IMG/VR virus record: IMGVR_UViG_3300036900_000306 | Location: 1-37,427 of that record | Source: a virus | Reading direction: 5' to 3' (one strand) | Length of the DNA: 37,427 bases | In this document: piece after piece, positions 14,355-22,132 of the stretch | Position numbering within the stretch: the first letter of the stretch is position 1 | Layout: every line of letters starts with the position of its first letter | Translations under genes and position numbers: made by a program | The notes under the pieces: generated by a model | The model's input: only the letters and a program-made list of their open reading frames with translations | Database searches by the model: none | Told to the model about the DNA's origin: nothing

Positions 14355-17300
14355 TTGATCTTCAACGTGACGTTGCTGTCGAGGTACGGCTGCAGGTCTT
14401 TCGCGAGGTTCTTGTAGTCCTCGGGCCGCACGTGGACGATGTGGTGCTTCTCGGTGCGGTGGTGCGTCTTGTGGGTCTTCTTGTGAGCAGTCTCGCCGAC
14501 GAGAGCCGTGGTCAGAGCGGAGAGATCCTTGTGCAGCTGCCCGCCCTTGCCGGAGAGTCCGAACTCGCTTAGGACGGCGGCGAGATCGCTGAGCTTCTTG
14601 GTGCCCTTCTCGAGGCCCATCTCGAACGACCTGAGGTGCGCGTTCAGAGCCTTCTCTTCCTTGCTGCGCTCGGCCTGGTACGTCTTGACGGCCTTGGCGT
14701 AGCCGGCGTCGGCCTGTGCGCGCTGCTGGGTCGCGAGGGTTGAGAGCTTGTCCTCGGCGATCGCGCGCTCAGCCTGCTCGACCGCCTGCTTGTCGGCGTC
14801 GATCTGTTGCTGGGTGACGCTCTCGGTTCCGTCGGTGCCGCCGTCGCTGGTGCCGAGGTCGACGGCGGCGTTGTACTTGTCGCCGGCGGAGACTCGAGTG
14901 TTCGTGATCGTGCCGGGCGTGCCGGGCGTGCCGACGTTGGCCTGGTCGGTCGCGAGCTGCTGCTGCGCTTGGGTGAGCGCGTCCTGCAGCGACTGCTGCT
15001 GGTCCTGGGCTTGCATCGCCGCGAGCTGGGCCTCGGCCGGCGTCTGGCGCGCGTTGCCGTTCTCGTCGGTGCCTTGGAAGTACTTCTTCGCGAGGACGTT
15101 GTCGATGTAGTCCTGCGTCTGCTTCTCGAACGCGGCGTCGGCGTCCGAGATCAGCTTCGCCATCGGCCCCGAGATCGAGTTGGCGATCGACGCCTGCACG
15201 GCCTTGTGCACCTGTGCGATCTGGCTGTTGATCTTGCGGATCTCCTGCTCGATCGCCGCCTTCTGCTTGCCCTTCGCGGTCTTCAGCTTCTGCTCGAGAT
15301 CGTTGCGCGCAACCTCCAGATCGTGGAGCTCGTCCTCGAGCGCCTTGGTCACGTCGGCGCCGCTGCCCATGGTCGCGGCGTTCGCGTCGCGGTTGATCTT
15401 GTTGCGCAGTTTCTCGGGCAGGAGGTTGTCGCCGGACGTGATCGAGTGGTGCTTCTTCTTGGTCGTGGTGGCGCCGGGCTGGTCGGCCGGGTTGCCGGCA
15501 GGCGCGGTCGGTGGCCCATACGGGTTGCCGCCGCTGCCGCCTTTGCCGCCGGCGCCTTTCTTGATCAGGGTGAAGCGGAAGACGCCCATGACCGGATAGA
15601 TGGCGATCGCGGTCTCGTGCGACCCTTCCTGCGGGTCGCTGTACTGCATGACTCGTGCTGAGCGGCCTCTTCCGCTGGCGACGATTCCGCAGTGGCCGGG
15701 CTGCTGTTCGCGGGCGCCGGTGTTGTAGTAGACGGCGTCTCCGGGCTGCGCGTTCTCGACGCCGACGTTGTCGCACATCCAGTTAGGGCCGTGGCCACGG
15801 CTGAACTGCTGGTACTGGTCGGCTGCTGTCCCGTCGGAGACGCCCTCGAGGCCGGCCGCCGTCAGCGACTGGAAGACGAAGCCGCTGCAGTCGAGAGCTG
15901 ATCCGGGCTTGACGACGCCCTGGTGGCCGCCGCCGGACACGTATCTGCCGCCGCCGGTGCCGCCGTACTCCTCGCCGGCGGCGACGATCGCACCGCCCGC
16001 CGACTTCGACTCGGCGGCCGCCGCCTTGCCCTTCTTGTACGCGGGATTGCTGGGGTCGACATAGCCTGAGCCGCCGCCACCGGGGAAGACTCGGTGCTTG
16101 CCCTTGCCGGCGCCGTAGAAGCCGGCCTCCCACTCGAAGTAGTCGCTGGTGCCCTGCGCGTAGGGGTTCTTGCTGCCCTTCTTCGGGATCGCGTCCTGGA
16201 GGTCGTCGTGCATGTCGATGCCGTGCGACCCGGTGAGCGCGTTCACGGCCTTGATGACGATCGCGACCTGGATCAGCCGCATCGCGGCGATCGCCTTCAG
16301 CTTCCCGAGGAGGCCGCCGGCGGCCGTCTCGGCGCCGAGCAGGCCCTCGCCGCCCTTGACGCCGATCAGCGCCTTGGTGCTGGTCGTCCAGCCCTGCAGC
16401 ACGCTGGCGAACTTCAGGGCGATCAGGGCTTCGATCACGGTCTTCCAGCCGCCGAGTGCGTTGGCGAGCGGGTTGGCGACCACGAGCACGTCGTGGGTCG
16501 CGCCCTTTGCGTCCTCGAGGACGCCGGCGAGCGTGTGGACGGCCTGGCGGACGTCGTCGGTGACGCGCTGCTGGTTCTTGTCTTTCGCGAGCCAGGCGTC
16601 GACCTTGGTCAGGTAGTCGTCGACGGTCGGCAGCAGGCCCTCGCCGATGCCTTCCTCGAGGCGTTGGATCTCGGCGTGGAACTCGGCGATCTTGCCCGAC
16701 GGCGAGTTGGCGAACGCTGCGGCCTGGTTCTTGATTCGGGGCAGCAGCTCGTCGTAGAGCACCTTGCCCTTCTCCTGGCTGACCGTGATCCCGTCGAGGG
16801 CTGCCTTGTGCTTCCACTCGTCCGCGGTCAGGTCGGGGAGCGCGAGCCCGAACTGCTTGGCGGCTCGCGTGTTGCCCTCCTGGAGCAGGATCAGCGTCTT
16901 CGCCGAGGTGGCGAGATCCATGTTCTTCTCGCGGGCGAGATCCTCGGCGTCCTTCAGCTCGGCGAGGGACTGCTTGGTCGCGCCGAACGCGGTGATCAGC
17001 TCCTGCTGCGCCTCGCGCGTCTGGTCGTCGGTGAAGCCGAGCTTCTCCGCGGAGGCCTGGTAGCGGTCGAGGATCGGAGTGATGGCCGCGACGTCGGCGT
17101 GCGCGTTGACGATCGCCTTGTCGAGCTTCTCGAGGCTCTCCTGCGACGCGAGCACGACGTCGATCGACTGCTTCAGCCCTTCGAAGCCGAGGAAGCCGGC
17201 GCCGAAGAACGCGGCCTGCTTCGCGAACCCGACCGCCGAGCTCGTCGCGCCCTTGAACGCCGTGTCGCTCTCGGCCGCGGTCGTCTTGACCTGGGTGCCG

Positions 17301-17566
17301 AGCCTGCGCTGCGCTTCCGCCGCCTTCTCCGCGGCGACGATCTGCTCGTTCGACCCCTTCTCGGCTGAGTCGGCGGTGTGCTGGTAGGCGGCGGCGAGCT
17401 GCTCGAGGCCTTCGCGCTGCTTGGTGCCGGCGGCGACCGTCGCCTGCGCGGCCTTTTCGGCGTCGCCGCCGAAGCGGGCGAGCAGCGTGGAGGATTTGGC
17501 AAGGGTCCGCTCGAGCTGCGCCGCGTCGCTGAGGATCCGGACTTCTACGTCTCTCGTGGCGGGCAT
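14351..17566 (-). CDS. Tape measure protein with NlpC/P60 domain
   Basis: This 1071-residue protein sets tail length. The N-terminal 330 residues are helical and coiled-coil rich; hydrophobic segments lie at about 375-445. An NlpC/P60 peptidase domain spans about 525-665, with catalytic Cys560 (LDCSGFVF) and His625 (GHCGIVAS). A long coiled-coil and Gln-rich tail follows (about 720-1071). At roughly 0.15 nm per residue the tail would be near 150 nm, less if the enzyme domain does not count. The peptidase probably opens the host wall during DNA entry. The ATG follows the stop of the frameshifted tail chaperone directly. Confidence 0.95.
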   Translation of the reverse strand: MPATRDVEVRILSDAAQLERTLAKSSTLLARFGGDAEKAAQATVAAGTKQREGLEQLAAAYQHTADSAEKGSNEQIVAAEKAAEAQRRLGTQVKTTAAESDTAFKGATSSAVGFAKQAAFFGAGFLGFEGLKQSIDVVLASQESLEKLDKAIVNAHADVAAITPILDRYQASAEKLGFTDDQTREAQQELITAFGATKQSLAELKDAEDLAREKNMDLATSAKTLILLQEGNTRAAKQFGLALPDLTADEWKHKAALDGITVSQEKGKVLYDELLPRIKNQAAAFANSPSGKIAEFHAEIQRLEEGIGEGLLPTVDDYLTKVDAWLAKDKNQQRVTDDVRQAVHTLAGVLEDAKGATHDVLVVANPLANALGGWKTVIEALIALKFASVLQGWTTSTKALIGVKGGEGLLGAETAAGGLLGKLKAIAAMRLIQVAIVIKAVNALTGSHGIDMHDDLQDAIPKKGSKNPYAQGTSDYFEWEAGFYGAGKGKHRVFPGGGGSGYVDPSNPAYKKGKAAAAESKSAGGAIVAAGEEYGGTGGGRYVSGGGHQGVVKPGSALDCSGFVFQSLTAAGLEGVSDGTAADQYQQFSRGHGPNWMCDNVGVENAQPGDAVYYNTGAREQQPGHCGIVASGRGRSARVMQYSDPQEGSHETAIAIYPVMGVFRFTLIKKGAGGKGGSGGNPYGPPTAPAGNPADQPGATTTKKKHHSITSGDNLLPEKLRNKINRDANAATMGSGADVTKALEDELHDLEVARNDLEQKLKTAKGKQKAAIEQEIRKINSQIAQVHKAVQASIANSISGPMAKLISDADAAFEKQTQDYIDNVLAKKYFQGTDENGNARQTPAEAQLAAMQAQDQQQSLQDALTQAQQQLATDQANVGTPGTPGTITNTRVSAGDKYNAAVDLGTSDGGTDGTESVTQQQIDADKQAVEQAERAIAEDKLSTLATQQRAQADAGYAKAVKTYQAERSKEEKALNAHLRSFEMGLEKGTKKLSDLAAVLSEFGLSGKGGQLHKDLSALTTALVGETAHKKTHKTHHRTEKHHIVHVRPEDYKNLAKDLQPYLDSNVTLKIK

Positions 17567-18117
17567 TTAGGAGGCGTTCGCCTTCGCGATCGCGTCGACT
17601 TCGCGCTTGGTCGCGGCGACGTAGTGGTCGTGCTCCCAAGGCGTCAGCCGTGACATGTCCCACGGCTGCAGGTGGAAGAAGTGGGCCATCGCCGGCGAGT
17701 GGTCGAGGCGTGGGTTGCGGCTGTAGAGGCGGTCGAGCTCGCGGGGCGTTACTCGGACGAAGTCGCGGCTTCCGCGGCGGCGTCGGCCGCCTCGGCCGGG
17801 GGGCTCGGCCCGTCCTCCGGTTCAGCGTCGGGCTCTTCGCCGAGGCCAATGGCCTTGCGGTCGACGACGATGTTGTCGAGGGTCCCCCTGCGGAGCTCGA
17901 GCGGATCGCCGGCGGCGGCGCTGTGCCGGTAGGCGACAACGGCGTATGCGAGGTCGGCCATGACGTCGCCGGTGAGCTCGCCGAACGCGACCTGGCCGAC
18001 GGTCAGCTTGCAGACGCGCTTCACCTCGTCAGCGTCGTCGTAGGTCCACTGCCCCATCGGGACAGGCGGGTACTCGATCTCGTCGCCCGTCTCCGGGTCT
18101 CTGATCGTGATCTTCAC
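17567..18117 (-). CDS. Tail assembly chaperone, -1 frameshift fusion
   Basis: The upstream chaperone frame and a second frame at 17567-17797 can be joined by a -1 slip at CCCCCCG (17797-17803). The fusion is 183 residues: 107 from the first frame plus 76 from the second, which has no good start of its own and contains the PRELDRLYSRNP and HFFHLQPWDMSRLTPWEHDHY segments. Lambda G/GT-type fusions of this kind sit before the tape measure gene in most long-tailed phages and help assemble the tail around it. The slip is inferred from the reading frames and the in-frame heptamer. Confidence 0.85.
17749..18117 (-). CDS. Tail assembly chaperone, unshifted form
   Basis: This 122-residue protein is the G-like product read without the frameshift. 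It opens with a beta-rich MKITIRDPETGDEIEY segment, a helical middle (about 25-75), and an acidic Ala-Pro-Glu tail that contains the slip site. It lies between the major tail gene and the tape measure gene. A ribosome-binding site (AAAGGAG) precedes the ATG, with a dispersed palindrome and a strong hairpin just upstream. Confidence 0.9.
   Translation of the reverse strand: MKITIRDPETGDEIEYPPVPMGQWTYDDADEVKRVCKLTVGQVAFGELTGDVMADLAYAVVAYRHSAAAGDPLELRRGTLDNIVVDRKAIGLGEEPDAEPEDGPSPPAEAADAAAEAATSSE
17797..17803 (-). promoter_or_regulatory. -1 ribosomal frameshift heptamer
   Basis: On the minus strand the bases read CCCCCCG, split as C-CCC-CCG in the chaperone frame, which matches the X-XXY-YYZ slip rule. 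After slipping back one base the frame stays open for 77 codons up to 17567. Confidence 0.8.
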
Positions 18118-18128
18118 GAGGCTCCTTT

Positions 18129-18143
18129 GATTCCGCCGGAATC
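18129..18143. repeat. Dispersed palindrome, copy 4 (intergenic)
   Basis: GATTCCGCCGGAATC lies outside any gene, between the hairpin after the major tail gene and the ribosome-binding site of the tail chaperone. A bound protein could block transcription or translation of the tail genes. Confidence 0.75.
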
Positions 18144-18145
18144 GG

Positions 18146-18180
18146 GCGCGCCTCGAGCTCGACGGGGGCTCGAGGCGCGC
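18146..18180 (-). terminator. Hairpin after the major tail gene
   Basis: GCGCGCCTCGAGC (18146-18158) pairs perfectly with GCTCGAGGCGCGC (18168-18180) around a 9-base loop. On the minus strand it follows the major tail gene stop by 16 bases. No T-run follows on that strand, so it may act as a partial terminator or mRNA 3' protection that keeps major tail mRNA above tail chaperone mRNA. Confidence 0.65.
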
Positions 18181-18196
18181 TTATTCGGCTATTCGC

Positions 18197-19141
18197 CTAG
18201 ATCGCGCTGTCGCTGGTGGTGTAGACCGCGGTGATCGGCTCGTTCGTGCCGTCGAAGAGCGCCGTGAACGGCGTCGCCGCGTCGAGGATCCCGGCCTTGG
18301 CGGTGACGGGCTTCGGCCCCTCGAGCCGGCAGGCCGGCATCGTGACGACGAACGACCCGGTCGTACCGGTCCAGGTGAACACGATCGGGACGATCGTGCC
18401 GGCCGTGAACAGCGTGTAGGTCGTGTAGTCGAGGAACTCGCCGTCGAGGGTGCCGGTGACCGGGAACAGGCCCTGCGGGATCGGCTCCTTCTTCAGCGTC
18501 GACGACCGCATGAAGAAGCGGCTCATGTCGAGCTGCCGGTCGATCTTGAAGCTCGACGACTTCGAGTCGAACTCGGTGCCGTTGACGGTGATCAGCAGCT
18601 GCCCGTCGTGGAGCAGCTCCTGCGCCGCCGGATACGACGCGGTCGCGAGCGCCTGGTTCGTGACGTCGGCGTTGGCGTCGATCGTCAGGCCCAGCTGCAG
18701 GTAGGAGTCGAGACCCTGCGTGAAGGTCGCGTCGGCGATCTTGCAGCCGAGGAAGTCGTGCGGCTGCACGACCAGCGCCGGCGTCGGCTTGCCGATCTGC
18801 GTGGTCAGAGAGAGACCGACGCCGTCGGACAGCTTGTACGTCTGCACGAACGGGCCTGTGCCGGTGATGACCGGCGCGAGGCCAAACGCGTGCTTGAGGA
18901 TCATCCCGAACCCGTTCAGGCCCATGTCGAAGGTGAGAGCGCCGTTCGCGCCCTTGTTCACCGGCGACTGGTTACCGGAGCGCTGCACCTTCTGGCCCTT
19001 GCGCAGGCCGGCGCTGGCGCGGAAGTTCTCCTGGCGGGCGATCCCTTCCGAGACGAAGTCCAGGAAGCGAGTCGGCACGACACGCGTGCCGTAGGTCGTC
19101 TCCTCGGCGAAGCCGATCTGATTGTCGAGGATCGTCGTCAT
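18197..19141 (-). CDS. Major tail (tube) protein
   Basis: This 314-residue protein starts with the typical IGFAEETTYGT-x-V pattern of tail tube proteins, followed by a long beta-rich body with alternating Thr and Val strands. It precedes the tail chaperones and tape measure, the standard place of the tube subunit. It should polymerise into rings around the tape measure. It is followed by a strong hairpin, as expected for a highly expressed gene. Confidence 0.92.
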   Translation of the reverse strand: MTTILDNQIGFAEETTYGTRVVPTRFLDFVSEGIARQENFRASAGLRKGQKVQRSGNQSPVNKGANGALTFDMGLNGFGMILKHAFGLAPVITGTGPFVQTYKLSDGVGLSLTTQIGKPTPALVVQPHDFLGCKIADATFTQGLDSYLQLGLTIDANADVTNQALATASYPAAQELLHDGQLLITVNGTEFDSKSSSFKIDRQLDMSRFFMRSSTLKKEPIPQGLFPVTGTLDGEFLDYTTYTLFTAGTIVPIVFTWTGTTGSFVVTMPACRLEGPKPVTAKAGILDAATPFTALFDGTNEPITAVYTTSDSAI

Positions 19142-19515
19142 CAGGCGTTACTCCCGTCCGCCTGGCCGGCGGTGTCGTCGTCATTTGCCGCGGCCGCGAT
19201 GTGCTCGGCGACGTCGGCCTGGATGATCCGGCCGTTGGCGCCGGAGCCCTTGACCTCGGCGAGGTCGACGTCGTTCGCGGCGGCGAGCTTCTTCGCTCCG
19301 TCCGTCGCGTCGATGTCGTCGGCGCTCACGCGCTTCCACTGCGGCTGGTGCTGGGGGTCGTTCTCGGAGCTGTCGCGGCCCTGCTCGAGCAGGCCCTTGG
19401 CGAGCTCGGAGGGCAGGTCGACGGTCTGGCCGTGCTCGACGATGATCTCGCCGCCGGCGACGCTGTCGTCGGGGACCAGGACGGCTTCGAGCGGCCCGAT
19501 ATAGGTCACTTGCAT
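19141..19515 (-). CDS. Structural-region protein with E3-binding-like domain
   Basis: The product has 124 residues. The first 45 residues form a small beta domain (QVTYIGPLEAVLVPDD); residues about 63-110 resemble the peripheral subunit-binding domain of 2-oxoacid dehydrogenase E2 proteins: SADDIDATDGAKKLAAANDVDL followed by VKGSGANGRIIQADV. In enzymes this small fold docks partner subunits, so here it may be a protein-protein dock between head, connector and tail. It overlaps the start of the major tail gene. Confidence 0.7.
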   Translation of the reverse strand: MQVTYIGPLEAVLVPDDSVAGGEIIVEHGQTVDLPSELAKGLLEQGRDSSENDPQHQPQWKRVSADDIDATDGAKKLAAANDVDLAEVKGSGANGRIIQADVAEHIAAAANDDDTAGQADGSNA

Positions 19516-19557
19516 GGGGTTGTGGCTCCCTTTCTCGAGGAGGTCGTTCGCTAGGGG

Positions 19558-20088
19558 TCAGACGACGGAGAGGCCGGAGTCGCGCGCGAGCTGCTCGATC
19601 GCGAGTTGCACGGCCGGGACGAGTTGCGACTCGCCCTGGACGGCGGCCGGCCAGAGGAACGCGCGCGGGCCGACGTTGCCTTCGCCGAGCCCGAACTGGG
19701 CGATCAGGCGGGTGCCGGTGGTGCTGCGGTTTCGGATCTTGAAGCCGCTGCCGGCGTGGTTGCCGCGTGTCTGGCTGCCGCCGTACTCGTAGATCGCCGG
19801 GTAGTTGAACCCCTCGGGGTAGGCGGGGCTGACGCGGCGGGTCTTGTCGGTGATGTAGGCGTAGCTCGAGCGGAAGCCGGCCTTGATCCCGTCGATCAGC
19901 TCACCGGACTCGTAGAGGCCTTTGGAGCGGGCGATGAAGACGGCGAAGGTGGCGGCGCGGTTCGCGACCGAGATCAGGTTCTCGCGGAGCTTGCTGCGCA
20001 GGCCGCCCTGGAACTGCTTCAGGCCGGCGAGGACGTCGGTGAGGCCCTCGACGGCGATCGTGCCGGTGATCGGTGTCTCTTCGGCCAT
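19558..20088 (-). CDS. HK97 gp10-like head-tail connector/tail completion protein
   Basis: This 176-residue protein has an N-terminal VEGLTDVLAGLKQFQGGLRSKLRENL helix, a following Ala-rich helix, the SGELIDGI segment, and a C-terminal YPAIYEYGG...PRAFLWPA pattern, all features of the HK97 gp10 family that joins head and tail. It is placed between the tail terminator-type gene and the major tail region. Its ATG overlaps the stop of that upstream gene. Confidence 0.8.
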   Translation of the reverse strand: MAEETPITGTIAVEGLTDVLAGLKQFQGGLRSKLRENLISVANRAATFAVFIARSKGLYESGELIDGIKAGFRSSYAYITDKTRRVSPAYPEGFNYPAIYEYGGSQTRGNHAGSGFKIRNRSTTGTRLIAQFGLGEGNVGPRAFLWPAAVQGESQLVPAVQLAIEQLARDSGLSVV

Positions 20089-20531
20089 CAGATGCGCTGC
20101 TGGGCTCGGACGCTGACGGTGAGCAGCGCGCCGCGCGCGTTCGCGCCGGCGAGCTCGACCAGCTCGATCGGCCCTTCGATCTGAGCGACGCGCACGGTGC
20201 CGTTCACGCCGGGGTCGGTGCGGAGCTGGTCCTCGAGCTCGGCCATCAGCGTGAAGGCGCGCTCGACGACGGTCTGCTGAGCGGCGGTCGAGATGTCGGA
20301 GATCTCCGACTTGATCAGGATGGTGAGCGTGTAGTCCTCGTCACGGCTACGAGTGCGGTTGCCCATCACCGCCAAGTCCTGGTGGCCCTTCACGTCGGCG
20401 AGCCAGATGTACTCCACCTCCGGCAGCGGGCCCGGGTAGCCGTAGCTGACCTGCACGCCGTCGAGGCCGGCGCGAGCCTGCAGCTGCGTCTGCAGCGCGG
20501 CCTTGAAGGCGGGGATCGTTGAGGTAGCCAT
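20088..20531 (-). CDS. Tail terminator-like protein
   Basis: This 147-residue alpha/beta protein begins with a helix (STIPAFKAALQTQLQAR), then strands (VQVSYGYPG, YIWLADV), a DYTLTILIKSE strand, and helices, in the order seen in lambda gpU-like tail terminators. These form a ring that ends tail growth and docks to the head. It overlaps the head-tail adaptor gene and the gp10-like gene by single stop/start bases. Confidence 0.75.
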   Translation of the reverse strand: MATSTIPAFKAALQTQLQARAGLDGVQVSYGYPGPLPEVEYIWLADVKGHQDLAVMGNRTRSRDEDYTLTILIKSEISDISTAAQQTVVERAFTLMAELEDQLRTDPGVNGTVRVAQIEGPIELVELAGANARGALLTVSVRAQQRI

Positions 20532-21184
20532 CAGGCGGAGTAGCGCTGGTAACGCTTGATGCGTCGCATCGCGACGGCGGGTACGTCGTAGGTGGCTGGG
20601 ACGGTCGGCTGGACGCCGTTCTCGGCCTGCAGCGCTGGGAACTCGGTGCCGGGGTTCTGGCGCAGCCAGCTGCGGACAGTGAGCACCGCGGCGTCGCGGA
20701 CGTCGGGGTCGACGTCGGCTGTGTCCCAGAGGCCCCAGTTGCCAGTGATCTGCAGCTGCGCGTAGCCGAACCGGATCTCGAAGTTCGAGACGACGACGAG
20801 GTAGCGGCTGAGCCTGAGCCGCTGGAAACTGCCCTGCGGCGCCCCGACCGGCTCGAGTGAGTAGTCGAGGTTCGCGGTCAGCGCGAGCGGCGACACGTCC
20901 TCCGGGTGCAACACCGCCCCGGTGACCGCACGCAGGTCCCAGGGGGCGAGATCGACGAGAAGCGTCCCGTCGACCTGCGCCTCCTGGATCTTGACCCTGA
21001 CGATCCGTGCAGCGCCGTTCGTCTGCGGAGTGAGCTCACGCTCGAGCTTCTGCTCCTGGATCACGATGCTCGCGGACGTGATCAGCGTCTGAATGATCGG
21101 GTCTCGCGAGTCCGTCTCCATCTGCGGCTCGGTGGCCGCCTTAACGTCGGCGACGGTGCAGAGATCGCGCGGGTCAGCAGCCAT
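20531..21184 (-). CDS. Head-tail adaptor (gp6-like)
   Basis: This 217-residue protein opens with LCTVADVKAAT, followed by two helices (DPIIQTLITSASIVIQEQ), the usual start of HK97 gp6-type adaptors that dock to the portal. A beta-rich middle part and a C-terminal helix with RSWLRQNPG follow. Located between the capsid-associated protein and the connector proteins. Confidence 0.8.
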   Translation of the reverse strand: MAADPRDLCTVADVKAATEPQMETDSRDPIIQTLITSASIVIQEQKLERELTPQTNGAARIVRVKIQEAQVDGTLLVDLAPWDLRAVTGAVLHPEDVSPLALTANLDYSLEPVGAPQGSFQRLRLSRYLVVVSNFEIRFGYAQLQITGNWGLWDTADVDPDVRDAAVLTVRSWLRQNPGTEFPALQAENGVQPTVPATYDVPAVAMRRIKRYQRYSA

Positions 21185-21190
21185 CGGTCG

Positions 21191-21565
21191 CTACGCCTGC
21201 ATCGCCTGGACGCGGACGAGCACGACGCCGTAGACGCCGCCCGTCGCCGCGCCGGCAACCGTCATCACGGCCCGGATGAACCGCTTGCGGCCCTTGTACC
21301 CGACGATCTGGTTGGTCGCGGTCGCGAGGTTCGCGAACGTTCCCTCGAGGTCGCCGGCGGCGACGTCGCTCCAGGTCGAGTTGTCGTCCGACTCCTGCAG
21401 CTTCGGCGTGTGCGCCCCGTCGGTGATCGTGCCGACGTCGACGACTACGAGCGCGCTGCGGAAGCCGGCCATATCGCAGCTGGCACCGTTCGCGGTCGCG
21501 GTGCGAGCCTGCGGGGCAAGCGACGCAACCTGCGCCGCCGCCCTCTTGCCGTTGCCTCCACTCAT
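21191..21565 (-). CDS. Capsid-region beta-rich protein, decoration-like
   Basis: This 124-residue protein shows the pattern LVVVDVGTITDGAHTPKLQESDDNSTWSDV, followed by GYKGRKRFIRAVMTV. Similar proteins occur after the major capsid gene in many actinobacteriophages and probably decorate the head or its vertices, though no function is established to my knowledge. It lies just after a strong hairpin and may be expressed at a different level from the capsid protein. Confidence 0.7.
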   Translation of the reverse strand: MSGGNGKRAAAQVASLAPQARTATANGASCDMAGFRSALVVVDVGTITDGAHTPKLQESDDNSTWSDVAAGDLEGTFANLATATNQIVGYKGRKRFIRAVMTVAGAATGGVYGVVLVRVQAMQA

Positions 21566-21651
21566 CTGGTTCTCTCCTGCCGATCAGGGGACGTCCGCGG
21601 CCGAATCACGGCCTGCAGGCGCCACCAGGGACGGCGTTGCGGTTCGGGTGC

Positions 21652-21692
21652 GCGAGAAGCCGGCCGCTCGTTGCTGCGGCCCGGCTTCTCGC
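21652..21692 (-). terminator. Hairpin after the capsid gene pair
   Basis: GCGAGAAGCCGG (21652-21663) pairs perfectly with CCGGCTTCTCGC (21681-21692), and the loop holds an extra CCGC/GCGG pair. It lies in the 139-base gap downstream of the capsid-linked gene at 21705-22055. No T-run follows, so it may weaken but not stop transcription. Apart from the hairpin and a ribosome-binding site I see nothing else in this gap. Confidence 0.65.
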
Positions 21693-21704
21693 GATCGGCG
21701 TCGC

Positions 21705-22055
21705 TCAAGCGAGGTGCTCCTCGAGCTCGGCCTTCTTCTCGTTGACGGTCAGCTTGTCGCTCGAGAACTCGTAGCCGTACTCGTCTGCGAGCTCGTCGAC
21801 GTCGGCGTGTGTCTTCGCCTTCGCGACCTTCTCGGCCGGGGAGAGCTCGACGCTCTCGTCCGACTCTGCCGACTCGGATCCGTCGACGCGTGCGATCTCG
21901 GCGTCGACCTGGTCGATGCGGCTCTTGTAGCGGGCGACCGCGTCGCTGTCGCCGATGGCCTTCGCCTGCGCCACGCGGGCCTCGTAGCCGTCCTTTTCGA
22001 CGCTGAGCGCTTCGCGGTACGCGGCCCGCTGCTCGTCGCTTCCGTATCCGTCCAT
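21705..22055 (-). CDS. Capsid-associated acidic protein with SAP/HeH-like end
   Basis: This 116-residue protein is acidic. The first 60 residues form a helical pair; the last 35 (THADVDELADEYGYEFSSD, then KKAELEEHL) resemble a SAP or HeH-type helix-extended-loop-helix motif, a small DNA- or protein-binding fold found in phage head-region proteins. It lies directly after the capsid gene; a head completion role is likely but unproven. Confidence 0.65.
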   Translation of the reverse strand: MDGYGSDEQRAAYREALSVEKDGYEARVAQAKAIGDSDAVARYKSRIDQVDAEIARVDGSESAESDESVELSPAEKVAKAKTHADVDELADEYGYEFSSDKLTVNEKKAELEEHLA

Positions 22056-22132
22056 CAGGTTGGTCTCCCTTGTTCAGAGTCACGGCGGGAGCTGGTGGCC
22101 CCCGCCGTGTGTCAGTCGGTGCTCTGCCGGGC

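Noticed and set aside
15783-17939. Minus-strand frame of 718 codons within the tape measure gene
   Set aside because: Arg- and Pro-rich shifted frame of the tape measure gene without any fold pattern.
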